Below are positions 1 through 8,364 of a DNA stretch of 49,102 bases, in pieces (position 1 is the first letter of the stretch; each line of letters opens with the position of its first letter). This stretch comes from Burkholderiales bacterium. GTDB taxonomy: Bacteria > Pseudomonadota > Gammaproteobacteria > Burkholderiales > Casimicrobiaceae. The notes under the pieces are model-generated. The model saw only the letters and a program-made list of their open reading frames with translations. It was not told the origin of the DNA and ran no database searches. Position numbers and translations under genes: made by a program. The stretch spans positions 1 to 49,102 of the forward strand of contig JANXNI010000068.1 of NCBI GenBank assembly GCA_025354165.1, given 5' to 3'.

Positions 1-40
1 ATGCAAGAGGTCAGCGGTTCGATCCCGCTTATCTCCACCA
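1..40 (+). tRNA. tRNA-Ala, 3' part only (cut by window edge)
   Basis: The first 40 bases are the 3' arm of an anticodon stem, a variable loop, a T arm with GGTTCGATCC and an acceptor strand ending in CCA. They match the 3' half of proteobacterial tRNA-Ala, closest to the GGC isoacceptor because the anticodon stem reads GCAAG. The anticodon lies outside the window, so the isoacceptor is inferred. Confidence 0.8.
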
Positions 41-63
41 AATCAAGACTGTAGAGATCCTAA

Positions 64-139
64 GTCCCCATCGTCTAGAGGCCTAGGACACGACCCTTTC
101 ACGGTTGTAACAGGGGTTCGAATCCCCTTGGGGACGCCA
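64..139 (+). tRNA. tRNA-Glu (TTC)
   Basis: A complete 76-nt cloverleaf. The acceptor stem GTCCCCA pairs with TGGGGAC, followed by discriminator G and an encoded CCA. The anticodon loop CTTTCAC gives anticodon TTC, and the T loop is GTTCGAA. It follows the tRNA-Ala by 23 bases and is probably co-transcribed with it. Confidence 0.95.
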
Positions 140-200
140 CCGATCCAATCGCGTGGTTACTGAGATTCGAAACAGAGACTAATTCGTTAGTCAACGCTGA

Positions 201-228
201 AAGCCCCTTGATTGGGGCTTTTGCGTTT
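201..228 (+). terminator. Rho-independent terminator of the tRNA-Ala/tRNA-Glu unit
   Basis: AAGCCCC (201-207) and GGGGCTT (214-220) form a 7-bp stem with a 6-nt loop, followed by a T-rich run. It lies 62 bases after the tRNA-Glu CCA, in the right place to end the tRNA transcript. Confidence 0.75.
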
Positions 229-264
229 CTGGGAAACGCGCTTTGTCGCCAGTAACTTAACTAA

Positions 265-380
265 CAGCTTTTTCGTTAGAGTCCCACTGGATAGGGGCTT
301 AGCGCAAAAAAGCGCTATTGTCGACTTTTTCACAAATTCAGTCGTAACCCATGTGCACAGGACGTTGTAAGAAAAAGCTG
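265..380. repeat. 116-bp palindromic intergenic element, copy A
   Basis: Bounded by a perfect 10-bp inverted repeat, CAGCTTTTTC at 265-274 and GAAAAAGCTG at 371-380. Inside are GGGCT at element positions 31-35, GTCGAC centred exactly on the midpoint (56-61) and CCC at 84-86. A local hairpin TAGCGC/GCGCTA sits between the GGGCT block and the centre. It lies between the tRNA-Glu terminator and the 3' end of the glutathione S-transferase gene. Four further copies of identical length occur in the window. Confidence 0.85.
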
Positions 381-393
381 ATAATTCAGCGAT

Positions 394-1068
394 TTAGATT
401 ACCGGCGCTTTTAAGCCTTCTTTTGCCACGACGCGCTGCACGGCAGGTCGCTCGAACATGCGGTGCATGAAGGGGCTCAGCGCCGGCCAGGCATTGCTGT
501 CCCGGGCGGGCTGCGTTGCGGGCGGCGCGCCTTCAAACACTCGCGTCCAGCGGCCCAGCATGAAGGCGTAGATGTCGAGCACCGAGAATTTTTCGCCCAT
601 CATCCAAGGCCCGCCATTTGCCGCGAGATGATCGTCGAGCTGCTTGAGCATGCCGCCGATACGGTCCTGCGTTTTCGCCTTGATCTGCGCGATTGCTGCC
701 GGGTCGGTTGATGTCGTGTAGCGATCCGTGTAGAAGTACATGATGATCGCAGGCTGAAATGTGTTGGTCAGCCACATGAGCCATTTGTAAAACTGGGCGC
801 GTTCTTTCGTTCCCACGGCCGGGGTAAGGCCGAATTCCGGATGGGTGTCGGTGAGGTGCAGGCATATCGCGGCGGTTTCATAAAGCACCAGATCGCCATC
901 GACGAGAACCGGAATCAGCCCGTTCGGGTTGAGCTTCAGGTACTCCGGCGACTTCTGCGCATTGTTCGCACGATCCACTAGCTTCAACTCAAACGGCAGC
1001 CCCATTTCTTCGAGCAGGATGTGCGGGGTGATCGACGCGTTGGACGGGAAGTAGTGGAGTTGCAGCAT
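394..1068 (-). CDS. Glutathione S-transferase family protein
   Basis: The 224-residue protein has the length and layout of a bacterial GST. The N-terminal thioredoxin-like domain (about 1-78) carries LHYFPSNAS near the start, the cis-proline segment NGLIPVLVDG, and the glutathione-binding ETAAICLHL. A helical C-terminal domain follows, with a typical LDIYAFMLGRW segment. Members conjugate glutathione to electrophiles or reduce peroxides in the cytoplasm; the substrate cannot be read from sequence. The ATG at 1068 opens directly on the first beta strand, so the start is secure. It is transcribed in the same direction as the etf/acyl-CoA dehydrogenase genes and begins 17 bases after the acd stop, so it may be the last gene of that operon. 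Confidence 0.9.
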   Translation of the reverse strand: MLQLHYFPSNASITPHILLEEMGLPFELKLVDRANNAQKSPEYLKLNPNGLIPVLVDGDLVLYETAAICLHLTDTHPEFGLTPAVGTKERAQFYKWLMWLTNTFQPAIIMYFYTDRYTTSTDPAAIAQIKAKTQDRIGGMLKQLDDHLAANGGPWMMGEKFSVLDIYAFMLGRWTRVFEGAPPATQPARDSNAWPALSPFMHRMFERPAVQRVVAKEGLKAPVI

Positions 1069-1085
1069 GGGTTTCTCGGTGATGA

Positions 1086-2888
1086 CTAGAACGAAGCTTC
1101 CGCCAATGCCAGCGTGCCTTCCGAGCCGTTAACGATGGTGTCGGCGGCAGCAATTGCTTCGGGGATCATGGTGTCAGCGAAGAAGCGCAGAGTGGCGAGC
1201 TTCGCTTCGTAAAACGCAATGTCTGCATGACCCGCGTTGATGCGCGTGTCAGCTTCGAGCGCCACGCGCGCAAGCTGCCAGGCGCCGCACACGATGCCAA
1301 ACAGTTTGACCATCGGAACGCTGCCCGCATAGCTCGCACGCACGTTGCTACCGAACGTGGCGAGGTTGAATTCAACAGCGCGCTCGACGGCGTCAATCCC
1401 GGCGGCGAGTTTTGTGTGCGTCACTTTGAGGTGAGCATTGTTCGACGCCGCCAGTGCCTTGGCAAATTCGCGCATCGAAGCGATCACCGCCTTCGCCGTA
1501 ACGCCGCCCTCACGCGCCATCTTGCGGCCCACGAGATCGTTGGCCTGAATGGCGGTGGTGCCTTCGTAAATGGTGGTGATGCGGGCATCGCGGTAATACT
1601 GCGCGGCCCCGGTTTCTTCGACAAAACCCATGCCGCCGTGCACCTGAATGCCAAGATAAGTGGCCTCCTGACACATCTCGGTGGCCCAGCCTTTGTGCAC
1701 TGGAATCATCAGATCAACGAAGGCCTGATTGACGGCGCGCACGTCTGCATCCGGATGCGCTTCAGCCAGATCAATCGCGTACGCCGTGGCCATCGACAGC
1801 GCGCGCGCCGCCTCGGTTTGCGCGCGCATCCGCATCAGCATGCGGCGTACGTCGGGATGACGAATGATCGGCGTCGAACCCGCTTTCGGCGCACCGACAT
1901 CGCGCGACTGCACGCGCTCGCGCGCGAAGGCAACGGCATGTTGATAGGAGCGCTCAGCCAGGCCAATGCCCTGCAATCCCACGCCAAAGCGCGCCACGTT
2001 CATCATGATGAACATGTACTCCAGCCCGCGATTTTCCTCGCCGATCAGGTATCCGGTCGCACCGCCCGCATCGCCGAATTGCATGACGGTTGTGGGCGAC
2101 GCGTGAATGCCGAGTTTGTGTTCAATTGAGATGCATTTGGCGTCGTTTCGCGCGCCGAGTGAACCGTCCGCGTTCACCAAAAACTTGGGCACGACGAATA
2201 GCGAAATACCTTTCACACCGGGAGGTGCATCGGGCAATCGTGCAAGCACGAGATGAATGATGTTCTCAGTCCAGTCGTGCTCGCCGAATGTGATGAAAAT
2301 TTTGGTGCCGAAAACTAGGTAGATGCCGTCCGGCTGCGGCTCAGCACGCGATTTGACCAGCGATAAATCGGAGCCCGCTTGCGGCTCGGTGAGATTCATG
2401 GTGCCAGCCCATTCGCCGCTCACCATCTTCTCCACATAGACCGCTTTGAGTTCGTCGGAACCTGCGAGCAAAATCGCCTCGGTAGCGCCCTGCGCGAGCA
2501 TTGGCAAGAGCCCGAAACTCAGGTTCGAAGAATGCAGCATCTCATCGGTGAGTGCCGCCACCGAACGCGGCATCGCCATGCCGCCGAATTCTGCGGGCAT
2601 CGGCAGGCCGGTGCCACCGATTTCGCGATAGGCCGCATACGCCGCTTTGAAGCCTTTCGGCGTGCTCACCGTGTTGTCGGCGGGATTGTGCTTCGAGCCT
2701 TCCTGATCGCCAGGCCGGTTGAGCGGATCGAGCACATTGGTCGCGAATTTCGCTGATTCTTCGAGAATCGCGGTGACCGTGTCGGGAGTTGCATCGGCGA
2801 AATGCGGCAGCTTCGCAAGCTCCGCAATCGGTGCGACCGTTTCGAGGAGGAGTTGGAATTCTTTGAGGGGGGCTAGGTAGGTGCTCAT
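1086..2888 (-). CDS. Acyl-CoA dehydrogenase (large, about 600-aa type)
   Basis: FAD-dependent alpha,beta-oxidation of an acyl-CoA thioester, passing electrons to ETF. The 600-residue length, the N-terminal segment MSTYLAPLKEFQLLLETVA and the extra C-terminal region fit the long subfamily that includes DmdC-like enzymes, not the 380-aa short-chain type. The core has MNLTEPQAGSDLS and GTKIFITFGEHD for FAD/substrate binding, QVHGGMGFVEETGAAQYYRD, and YEGTTAIQ, whose Glu is the usual catalytic base. The reading frame stays open upstream to 3107, but that extension is only translated CCCTCTCCC-type repeat, so I start at the ATG at 2888. It lies downstream of etfB and etfA, its electron acceptor. 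Acyl chain specificity is not known. Confidence 0.92.
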   Translation of the reverse strand: MSTYLAPLKEFQLLLETVAPIAELAKLPHFADATPDTVTAILEESAKFATNVLDPLNRPGDQEGSKHNPADNTVSTPKGFKAAYAAYREIGGTGLPMPAEFGGMAMPRSVAALTDEMLHSSNLSFGLLPMLAQGATEAILLAGSDELKAVYVEKMVSGEWAGTMNLTEPQAGSDLSLVKSRAEPQPDGIYLVFGTKIFITFGEHDWTENIIHLVLARLPDAPPGVKGISLFVVPKFLVNADGSLGARNDAKCISIEHKLGIHASPTTVMQFGDAGGATGYLIGEENRGLEYMFIMMNVARFGVGLQGIGLAERSYQHAVAFARERVQSRDVGAPKAGSTPIIRHPDVRRMLMRMRAQTEAARALSMATAYAIDLAEAHPDADVRAVNQAFVDLMIPVHKGWATEMCQEATYLGIQVHGGMGFVEETGAAQYYRDARITTIYEGTTAIQANDLVGRKMAREGGVTAKAVIASMREFAKALAASNNAHLKVTHTKLAAGIDAVERAVEFNLATFGSNVRASYAGSVPMVKLFGIVCGAWQLARVALEADTRINAGHADIAFYEAKLATLRFFADTMIPEAIAAADTIVNGSEGTLALAEASF

Positions 2889-2906
2889 ACGCAGATGCTC
2901 GCTGTT

Positions 2907-3030
2907 ACCCCCTCTCCCCTTGCGGGAGAGGGTTGGGGTGAGGGGTAAACGTGGCCTACCGCTCGAATGGTTAGGGGAAGGGGGCTCGACGAATCCCCTC
3001 ACCCTAACCCTCTCCCAGAGGGAGAGGGTA
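2907..3030. repeat. CCCTCTCCC-type inverted repeat pair
   Basis: Two related hairpins. The first half (about 2907-2946) has CCCTCTCCC, TTGC and GGGAGAGGG, then TTGGGGTGAGGGG. The second (about 2990-3030) has the complement, CCCCTCACCC then CCCTCTCCC/GGGAGAGGG, so the whole is a large inverted repeat around an 80-bp centre. This type of dispersed element is common in beta- and gammaproteobacteria. It fills the etfA-acd intergenic space and ends 6 bases from the etfA stop codon. Confidence 0.8.
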
Positions 3031-3036
3031 CTGGAA

Positions 3037-3969
3037 CTACAGCGCCGCGACCAACTGCGGCACAGCCTCGAACAGATCGCCGACCAACCCATAATCCGCA
3101 ACGCCAAAAATCGGCGCGTCAGGATCCTTGTTGATGGCGACGATGACCTTGCTGTCTTTCATGCCCGCGAGATGCTGGATCGCGCCGCTGATACCGACGG
3201 CAATGTATAGGTCCGGCGCGACGATCTTGCCGGTTTGGCCGACCTGATAATCGTTCGGCACGAAGCCCGCGTCGACTGCCGCGCGTGAAGCCCCCATCGC
3301 CGCATTGAGCTTGTCAGCCAATGGCGTCAAAACTTCGCGATATTTCTCGCCGGAACCGAGGCCCCGACCACCAGAAACGATGATCTTCGCGGCGGTCAGT
3401 TCAGGCCGCTCGCTCTTTGTAATTTCAGCAGACACGAAAGTCGAAAGACCGCTGTCGGCAACCGCCATCACATTCTCAACCGTGCCGCTGCCACCCGAAG
3501 TCGCTGCCGCTGCGAATGCCGTACCGCGAACGGTGACGACCTTCACGCTGTCCGATGACTTGACGGTTGCGTACGCGTTACCGGCATAGATGGGACGAAC
3601 AAAAGTGTCAGCATCGACGACCTTGATGATGTCGCTGATCTGCGCTTTGTCGAGCAGGGCGGCAACGCGCGGCGCGACACCTTTGCCGTACGCGGTTGCA
3701 GGCGCGAGGATGTGGCTGTAAGCGGCGGCAACCGCTACCACTTGTGCGGCGGCACTTTCAGGTAGCAGGTTCGCGTGCGCGGCACTGTCTGCCAACAATA
3801 CTTTCGACACACCCGCAACCTGCGCAGCAGCCGCAGCCGCAGCACTCGCGTTGTGACCCGCCACGAGAACGTGCACATCGCCACCGATGGCGGAAGCCGC
3901 AGAAATTACGTTCAGCGTCGCTGCTTTGAGCGAGCCGTGATCATGTTCAGCAATGACTAAATTTGCCAT
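3037..3969 (-). CDS. etfA: Electron transfer flavoprotein alpha subunit
   Basis: Alpha subunit of the soluble FAD-containing ETF, which carries electrons from acyl-CoA dehydrogenases to ETF:ubiquinone oxidoreductase (encoded at 26529-28226). The 310-residue length is standard. The N-terminal domain starts [15 protein letters not shown]. The C-terminal FAD-binding domain carries [51 protein letters not shown] and [16 protein letters not shown]. All are hallmark stretches of EtfA. The start is two bases past the etfB stop, showing tight translational coupling. The acyl-CoA dehydrogenase gene follows after a repeat. Confidence 0.97.
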   Translation of the reverse strand: MANLVIAEHDHGSLKAATLNVISAASAIGGDVHVLVAGHNASAAAAAAAQVAGVSKVLLADSAAHANLLPESAAAQVVAVAAAYSHILAPATAYGKGVAPRVAALLDKAQISDIIKVVDADTFVRPIYAGNAYATVKSSDSVKVVTVRGTAFAAAATSGGSGTVENVMAVADSGLSTFVSAEITKSERPELTAAKIIVSGGRGLGSGEKYREVLTPLADKLNAAMGASRAAVDAGFVPNDYQVGQTGKIVAPDLYIAVGISGAIQHLAGMKDSKVIVAINKDPDAPIFGVADYGLVGDLFEAVPQLVAAL

Positions 3970-3971
3970 GG

Positions 3972-4721
3972 TTAGATCACTTTCGCTTCGTTTTTAAGTT
4001 TGTCGATTAGCGCGGCGACGTCCGCGACTTTCACGCCACCTTGACGCTTTGGCGGCTCGTCCACACGCAACGTGGTGAGGCGTGGCGTCACGTCAACGCC
4101 CAGGTCCGCAGGCTTGAAAATATCAAGCTGTTTTTTCTTGGCCTTCATGATGTTCGGCAGCGTTGCATAGCGTGGCTCGTTCAATCGAAGATCAGTCGTG
4201 ATGATCGCTGGCAGCTTGATGGCAACCGTTTCCGCGCCACCATCAATCTCACGCGTGACCGTTGCCACATCGCCGGCCACTTCAACTTTGGAAGCAAATG
4301 TTGCCTGTCCCCAACCGAGCAGGGCAGCCAGCATCTGGCCGGTTTGATTGGCGTCGTCGTCAATCGCCTGCTTGCCCAGAATCACAAGTCCGGGCTGTTC
4401 CTTGTCGACGATGGCTTTGAGCAGTTTCGCCACGGCAAGCGGTTGCAATTCAACGTCTGTTTCAATCAGGATGCCGCGATCAGCGCCGATGGCCATTGCG
4501 TTGCGCAAGGTTTCCTGACATTGCACGACGCCCGCAGAAACTGCGATCACCTCGGTGGCCACGCTTTTCTCACGAAGCCGGACGGCTTCTTCTACCGCGA
4601 TTTCGCAGAAAGGGTTCATCGACATTTTGACGTTGGCGATATCCACGCCTGTGTTGTCGGCCTTGACGCGCACCTTGACGTTGTAATCGACGACGCGTTT
4701 GACCGGGACTAGTATCTTCAC
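3972..4721 (-). CDS. etfB: Electron transfer flavoprotein beta subunit
   Basis: Beta subunit of ETF, 249 residues, the normal length. Recognisable features are [19 protein letters not shown] at the N terminus, [15 protein letters not shown], the AMP-binding [17 protein letters not shown] region, and [17 protein letters not shown]. The start codon is GTG at 4721, with AGGAG five bases upstream. It is the first gene of the etfB-etfA-acd unit. A TATAAT hexamer on this strand lies about 70 bases upstream (4788-4793), close to an oppositely directed promoter. Confidence 0.97.
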   Translation of the reverse strand: MKILVPVKRVVDYNVKVRVKADNTGVDIANVKMSMNPFCEIAVEEAVRLREKSVATEVIAVSAGVVQCQETLRNAMAIGADRGILIETDVELQPLAVAKLLKAIVDKEQPGLVILGKQAIDDDANQTGQMLAALLGWGQATFASKVEVAGDVATVTREIDGGAETVAIKLPAIITTDLRLNEPRYATLPNIMKAKKKQLDIFKPADLGVDVTPRLTTLRVDEPPKRQGGVKVADVAALIDKLKNEAKVI

Positions 4722-4765
4722 ACCTGCTCCTGCGTGGGGCGAATGCCTTAGTGGACATTGCCAAG

Positions 4766-4795
4766 TTGACGTTGACGGTAACTCACGATTATAGA
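4766..4795 (+). promoter_or_regulatory. Sigma70-like promoter for the 4891 membrane gene
   Basis: TTGACG (4766-4771), an 18-bp spacer and TATAGA (4790-4795), read rightward about 95 bases before the ATG at 4891. The -10 overlaps a leftward TATAAT (4788-4793) that could serve etfB, so the two divergent units may share one polymerase site. Prediction from hexamers only. Confidence 0.45.
4788..4793 (-). promoter_or_regulatory. Possible -10 box of the etfBA operon
   Basis: A perfect TATAAT on the minus strand, about 67 bases upstream of the etfB GTG. No good -35 hexamer is visible at 17 or 18 bases, so activation or an extended -10 would be needed. Low confidence. Confidence 0.35.
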
Positions 4796-4890
4796 AATCT
4801 GCAAGGGTGCGCCGATTTTTTCTAACGCGCTTTGAGCCGTGGCTCTAAACCTTCGAAGCCTTCGCGCCTGTCGGTGCGAGACAATTGAGC

Positions 4891-6747
4891 ATGGAAACGA
4901 GTTTCACCCACCGAGAACCTGTGCGTAGAGGCGCATGGGCGCTGGTTTTCGCGGTCGCGTTAGCCTATGTTGCGGCGATTGCACACGGCGTCACCAGTAT
5001 CGATGTGGCGCGCGATTTATTCTGGGCTATCGAAATTGCTACCGGACGCGCATGGCCCCTGATTGGCCCACCGATCGGTTCCTTTGAGTTGCTAACGGCA
5101 GTTTGGTATTACGTGGTAGCGGGCGCGGCCTTGGTCAGTTCATCGCTAACGATGTATTTCGCACTGCTCGGCGCGCTGGCAGCGCTCAAATTTGTATTGA
5201 TGTATCGGGTGGCACTGCGCTGGATGGACGCGCGATTCGCATTGACCCTGCTTGTCGCAGCCACGCTGCCGGGCATCGTGTCATACCAACTCCTTGGGAT
5301 CAGCCACACACAGTTTGTTGAGGCGGCGATTTGGGCGACAGCGCTGTTTGCGTTGCGTTTACGGGCGTCGCCTGCGAGCGTTTGTGACGCGTTGGCGCTG
5401 GGCGCGTGTGCAGCGCTCTCCCTGCATGCGCACCCGACTGCGATTCTGCTGTTGCCGTGGGCGGCGGTTGCGGTGCTCAGTCTGCCAAGGCAGTATCGCC
5501 TCCGCGCCGCGTTAGCAGCCTTGGCGGCGGCGGCTACCGTGTTCCTTCCGCTTTTGGCCGCGCTTTTTATAGGCGTTTCGTCGGTTTCCGACAACGTCCC
5601 TGGCGCATCCGGGTTGCGCGGGTCGATTTCGGGGCTAGTGCCGCTGCTGCAAAACCTGTTCTGGTTTCAAGCGAAATATATGGTGCAAACAGCGCTGCCA
5701 GCGCAATGGTTTGTGGTCGCATGGCCAGCGCTCTGGGCGTCGCTGTTGATTGTGTCGGCAGTTGGCGCGGCAATGGCCGCATTTGATCGACGGTTACGTG
5801 CTACGTTTTGGGCATCGCTTTTGACTTTACTGGGCGTGCTCTTTGGCGTCGATCTGTTGCGTGATCACACGCCTTTCTACATGCTTTACGCGGCGTTACC
5901 ACCTCTGGCGGTGCTCTTCGCTTCAGCCTGGACTGCACTACGAAATATTCGTGGCGGCCCGGCTGCCGTAGCGGCCCTATTATTTGGCGTGATTGCGTTA
6001 CACCTCGCGATGTGCGCAGGCTATGTTCGTGCGGCGCGACATGGCATGGTGCTATCACGGTTGCCACTGCATTCGAACATGCAAGACACGACGACCGCCG
6101 CGCATCTTGAATCGATCAGCGCGCCGCCGGCGCGAGACGCTATAGCCGGGTGGTTGTGCACGCAACCGGCGGCGGTCGCATTTCACGGAGACCTTGCCGC
6201 GACACACGACATCGGCTTGGGACAGGAGCAATATTTCCATTGTCGAAATCGGAATACTTTGGCGGTCACAGGGGGTACCGGCAACGCGTGGGCAGGACTA
6301 CCGCTACCGGTCTGGCATGCGCTTTCCACCGCGCCCACCGTCGAGATCGGTTCGTACGGGTTGATGCCTGTTTCTGCGGTAATCTCTCCAATGTCGCCGC
6401 TGCCCCGCGTCGCCGGGCGAGCCTATCCACCGCGCTTTAAATTGATGATTTCAGCAGCTAATCATGGCGTTTGGAGCGCCCAAGCGCAGACCAAGTCGAG
6501 CGCATTGTTAGTGGTCAGCAGTTTGTTGCCAACGTATCCGCTGTTTAGTGTCGCGGCGACCGCCAATGGCGTCGCTCAAAAGCCGCAATCAGCGTTCGCC
6601 AATACGGTCATATTCCGCTGCGACGATTGTGGTCAATCGCCTGCGAATTGGGATATTTCCATTCAGGGCGGTGCCCCGGAAAATACGTCAATAGCAGTGC
6701 TTGCCGTACCCCGCGATTCGCCCGCATCTGCTAGCCTCAGGCCATGA
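4891..6747 (+). CDS. Polytopic membrane protein, GT-C glycosyltransferase-like
   Basis: A 618-residue integral membrane protein with about ten or more hydrophobic helices, starting with WALVFAVALAYVAAIAHGV. A conserved-looking luminal segment, SIDVARDLFWAIEIATG, follows the first helix. Acidic residues after helix 1 and the alternating helices are typical of GT-C/GT39 polyprenyl-phosphate-dependent glycosyltransferases. The C-terminal 200 residues are largely soluble. Partnership with the GtrA-like protein downstream supports a role in lipid-linked sugar transfer at the cell envelope, but no family-defining motif proves it. I chose the ATG at 4891; a TTG two codons earlier is possible, and neither has a strong ribosome site. 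Confidence 0.7.
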   Translation: METSFTHREPVRRGAWALVFAVALAYVAAIAHGVTSIDVARDLFWAIEIATGRAWPLIGPPIGSFELLTAVWYYVVAGAALVSSSLTMYFALLGALAALKFVLMYRVALRWMDARFALTLLVAATLPGIVSYQLLGISHTQFVEAAIWATALFALRLRASPASVCDALALGACAALSLHAHPTAILLLPWAAVAVLSLPRQYRLRAALAALAAAATVFLPLLAALFIGVSSVSDNVPGASGLRGSISGLVPLLQNLFWFQAKYMVQTALPAQWFVVAWPALWASLLIVSAVGAAMAAFDRRLRATFWASLLTLLGVLFGVDLLRDHTPFYMLYAALPPLAVLFASAWTALRNIRGGPAAVAALLFGVIALHLAMCAGYVRAARHGMVLSRLPLHSNMQDTTTAAHLESISAPPARDAIAGWLCTQPAAVAFHGDLAATHDIGLGQEQYFHCRNRNTLAVTGGTGNAWAGLPLPVWHALSTAPTVEIGSYGLMPVSAVISPMSPLPRVAGRAYPPRFKLMISAANHGVWSAQAQTKSSALLVVSSLLPTYPLFSVAATANGVAQKPQSAFANTVIFRCDDCGQSPANWDISIQGGAPENTSIAVLAVPRDSPASASLRP

Positions 6748-6771
6748 AAATTAGACTCATGATTCAGCATA

Positions 6772-7158
6772 ATGCGTGAAACGATAGGTCAAATGAGTCG
6801 CTATCTCATCGGCGCATTCATGGCTTTGGCCATTGATGCATCGATCGTTTCGGTGGGCGTTAAGCTGGGCGCGCCGGTCGTCGTGGCGCGGCTGATTGCA
6901 TTACTCGCGGGTGTAACGACGACATATTTTTTTAACCGCCGCTATACGTTTACCGTGTCGGTGCCAGCGTCAGTCGCCAATTGGTCGCGCTATGTCGCGG
7001 CGCAATCGATTGGAACGGGGCTGAATTTCGCGATCTCAACGGGGCTTTTGTACCTTTCCGATCGCAGTTTGTGGCAAATCTGGGGCTCTGTTGTGTTGGG
7101 TGCCGCAGTAGGATTCTGCGTGAATTTTTTCTCTGCACGCAGGCAGTTACATCGTTAG
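6772..7158 (+). CDS. GtrA-like membrane protein
   Basis: A 128-residue protein with four hydrophobic helices and the GtrA pattern: ALAIDASIVSVGVKLG in helix 1, TTYFFNRRYTF after helix 2, a TGLNFAISTGLLYL helix, and AVGFCVNFFSARR at the end. GtrA-family proteins are thought to move undecaprenyl-phosphate-linked sugars across the inner membrane for O-antigen or teichoic acid modification. It starts 24 bases after the glycosyltransferase-like gene, so the two are probably one operon. A second ATG at 6793 has an AGG ribosome site and could be the true start. Its stop codon overlaps the 3' end of the convergent gene by about four bases. Confidence 0.85.
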   Translation: MRETIGQMSRYLIGAFMALAIDASIVSVGVKLGAPVVVARLIALLAGVTTTYFFNRRYTFTVSVPASVANWSRYVAAQSIGTGLNFAISTGLLYLSDRSLWQIWGSVVLGAAVGFCVNFFSARRQLHR

Positions 7159-7505
7159 TCCGGTGCCCGGTCGCGACCGCTGCGAATATCGATGGCTGTC
7201 GTAGGGTTGCTACTCGCGGCTGAGATGGGCGGAACTTGTGCAGCAGCGCGGCCCATACGGCGCATGTAGCCCAGCGCCGTCAATGGAAGGCCTGCCGCCC
7301 ACATGCCGCCGACCCACTGCGCGGTGCGCCACGAGGGCTCAGCGATAAACAGGGCGATTCCAGCTATTCCGATAATGAACGTTACGAGCGGCAGCATCAC
7401 TAGCAGACTGGCACGATAGCGATGCCACCACGAATGGTTTGCCCACTCGCGCAGCGTCTCCCACGCTTCGGTCGGGGGCGGAGCGTCTCGGCGAAAAAGA
7501 CTCAT
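7155..7505 (-). CDS. Small membrane protein of unknown function
   Basis: 116 residues with two hydrophobic helices (LLVMLPLVTFIIGIAGIALF and QWVGGMWAAGLPLTALGYM), a charged N terminus and a low-complexity polar tail. I do not recognise a family. The ATG at 7505 overlaps the stop of the upstream crotonase gene as ATGA and has GGAGAG just upstream, so coupled translation is likely and this start is better than the in-frame codon at 7517. It may sit in the inner membrane with an unknown role linked to the crotonase-like protein. Confidence 0.65.
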   Translation of the reverse strand: MSLFRRDAPPPTEAWETLREWANHSWWHRYRASLLVMLPLVTFIIGIAGIALFIAEPSWRTAQWVGGMWAAGLPLTALGYMRRMGRAAAQVPPISAASSNPTTAIDIRSGRDRAPD

Positions 7506-8332
7506 TGATCTCTCCATTGAGGGGCGGACTGCTTCTCAAGGAACGCGTGAATACCCAATTGTGCGTCATCGGATTGCATGTCGCGTGCCATATTGGTCGA
7601 TGCGAAAGCGTAGGCCTCAGTCAAACTTATGCTGCGTTGAGCGCGTAAGAGCGCCTTGCCCGAACGTATTGCGTAAGCTGATTTACTGGCAATACTGGTC
7701 GCCATTTCCGACACCGCTGCATCCAATGCGTTGTCTTCGACGCAGCGACTGATCAATCCCCAGCGTTCAGCCGTGTCCGCATCGATGAATCGTCCTGTAA
7801 ACAGCAAATCCGCGGCATGTTTGGCGGAAACATTGCGCGTTACGGCGACAGCGGGTGTTGAACAAAACAAACCGATATTAATGCCGCTGGTTGCAAATTT
7901 TGCTGAACGCCCCGCAATCGCCAAGTCACTGGCTGCAACGAGCTGACATCCCGCCGCAGTCGCAATACCCTGCACGTGCGCAATCACGGGCTGCGGCATT
8001 TCTGCCAGTGTCATCATCACGCGACTGCATTGCTCGAACAAAGCGCGCTGCCAGGCTGCGCCGGTTCGTGCATCGGAATGTGCCTGCATTTCACGCAAAT
8101 CATGTCCGGCGCAGAATGCCCGACCCTGGCCGGCAAGCACCACGACACGGGTATGCACATCGTTCGCGGCGTCATCCAGCGCCCGTTGCAGGGCTGCCAG
8201 CATCGCGCTGGAGAGTACGTTGTACTGCTTCGGACGGTTGAGCGTTAGCGTAGTGACACCACCGTTCTGCTGCCGCGCTACTAGTGGCTCTTCCTGCTGC
8301 GTCTCGCGAGGTTCTTCTAAACTTGTATCCAT
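7502..8332 (-). CDS. Enoyl-CoA hydratase/isomerase family protein, ECHDC3-like
   Basis: Crotonase-fold protein of 276 residues. The oxyanion-hole segments are present: GQGRAFCAGHDLREM and VQGIATAAGCQLVAASDLA. Where classical enoyl-CoA hydratases have their two catalytic glutamates, this protein has Gln (AGCQL) and a serine/glycine segment (ATSGINIGLFCSTPAVA). This pattern is shared with ECHDC3-type crotonases, whose reaction is not established. It may bind acyl-CoA without hydrating it. The start is the ATG at 8332; a GTG directly before it is also in frame. It is divergent from the adenosyltransferase, with 32 bases between starts. Confidence 0.85.
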   Translation of the reverse strand: MDTSLEEPRETQQEEPLVARQQNGGVTTLTLNRPKQYNVLSSAMLAALQRALDDAANDVHTRVVVLAGQGRAFCAGHDLREMQAHSDARTGAAWQRALFEQCSRVMMTLAEMPQPVIAHVQGIATAAGCQLVAASDLAIAGRSAKFATSGINIGLFCSTPAVAVTRNVSAKHAADLLFTGRFIDADTAERWGLISRCVEDNALDAAVSEMATSIASKSAYAIRSGKALLRAQRSISLTEAYAFASTNMARDMQSDDAQLGIHAFLEKQSAPQWRDQ

Positions 8333-8364
8333 CACTATCCGTTCACTGCTCTGGCAGCTATTTT

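Noticed and set aside
1227-2129. Long open frame (300 codons) on the plus strand opposite the acyl-CoA dehydrogenase
   Set aside because: Its translation has no domain pattern and it lies fully antisense to a well supported gene. The same holds for other long antisense frames, such as 14985-15698, 10041-10901, 29627-30721 and 44952-45632.
2889-3107. N-terminal extension of the acyl-CoA dehydrogenase frame
   Set aside because: It is translated inverted-repeat DNA (LPLTPTLSRKGRG-like text), and the family starts at the ATG at 2888.
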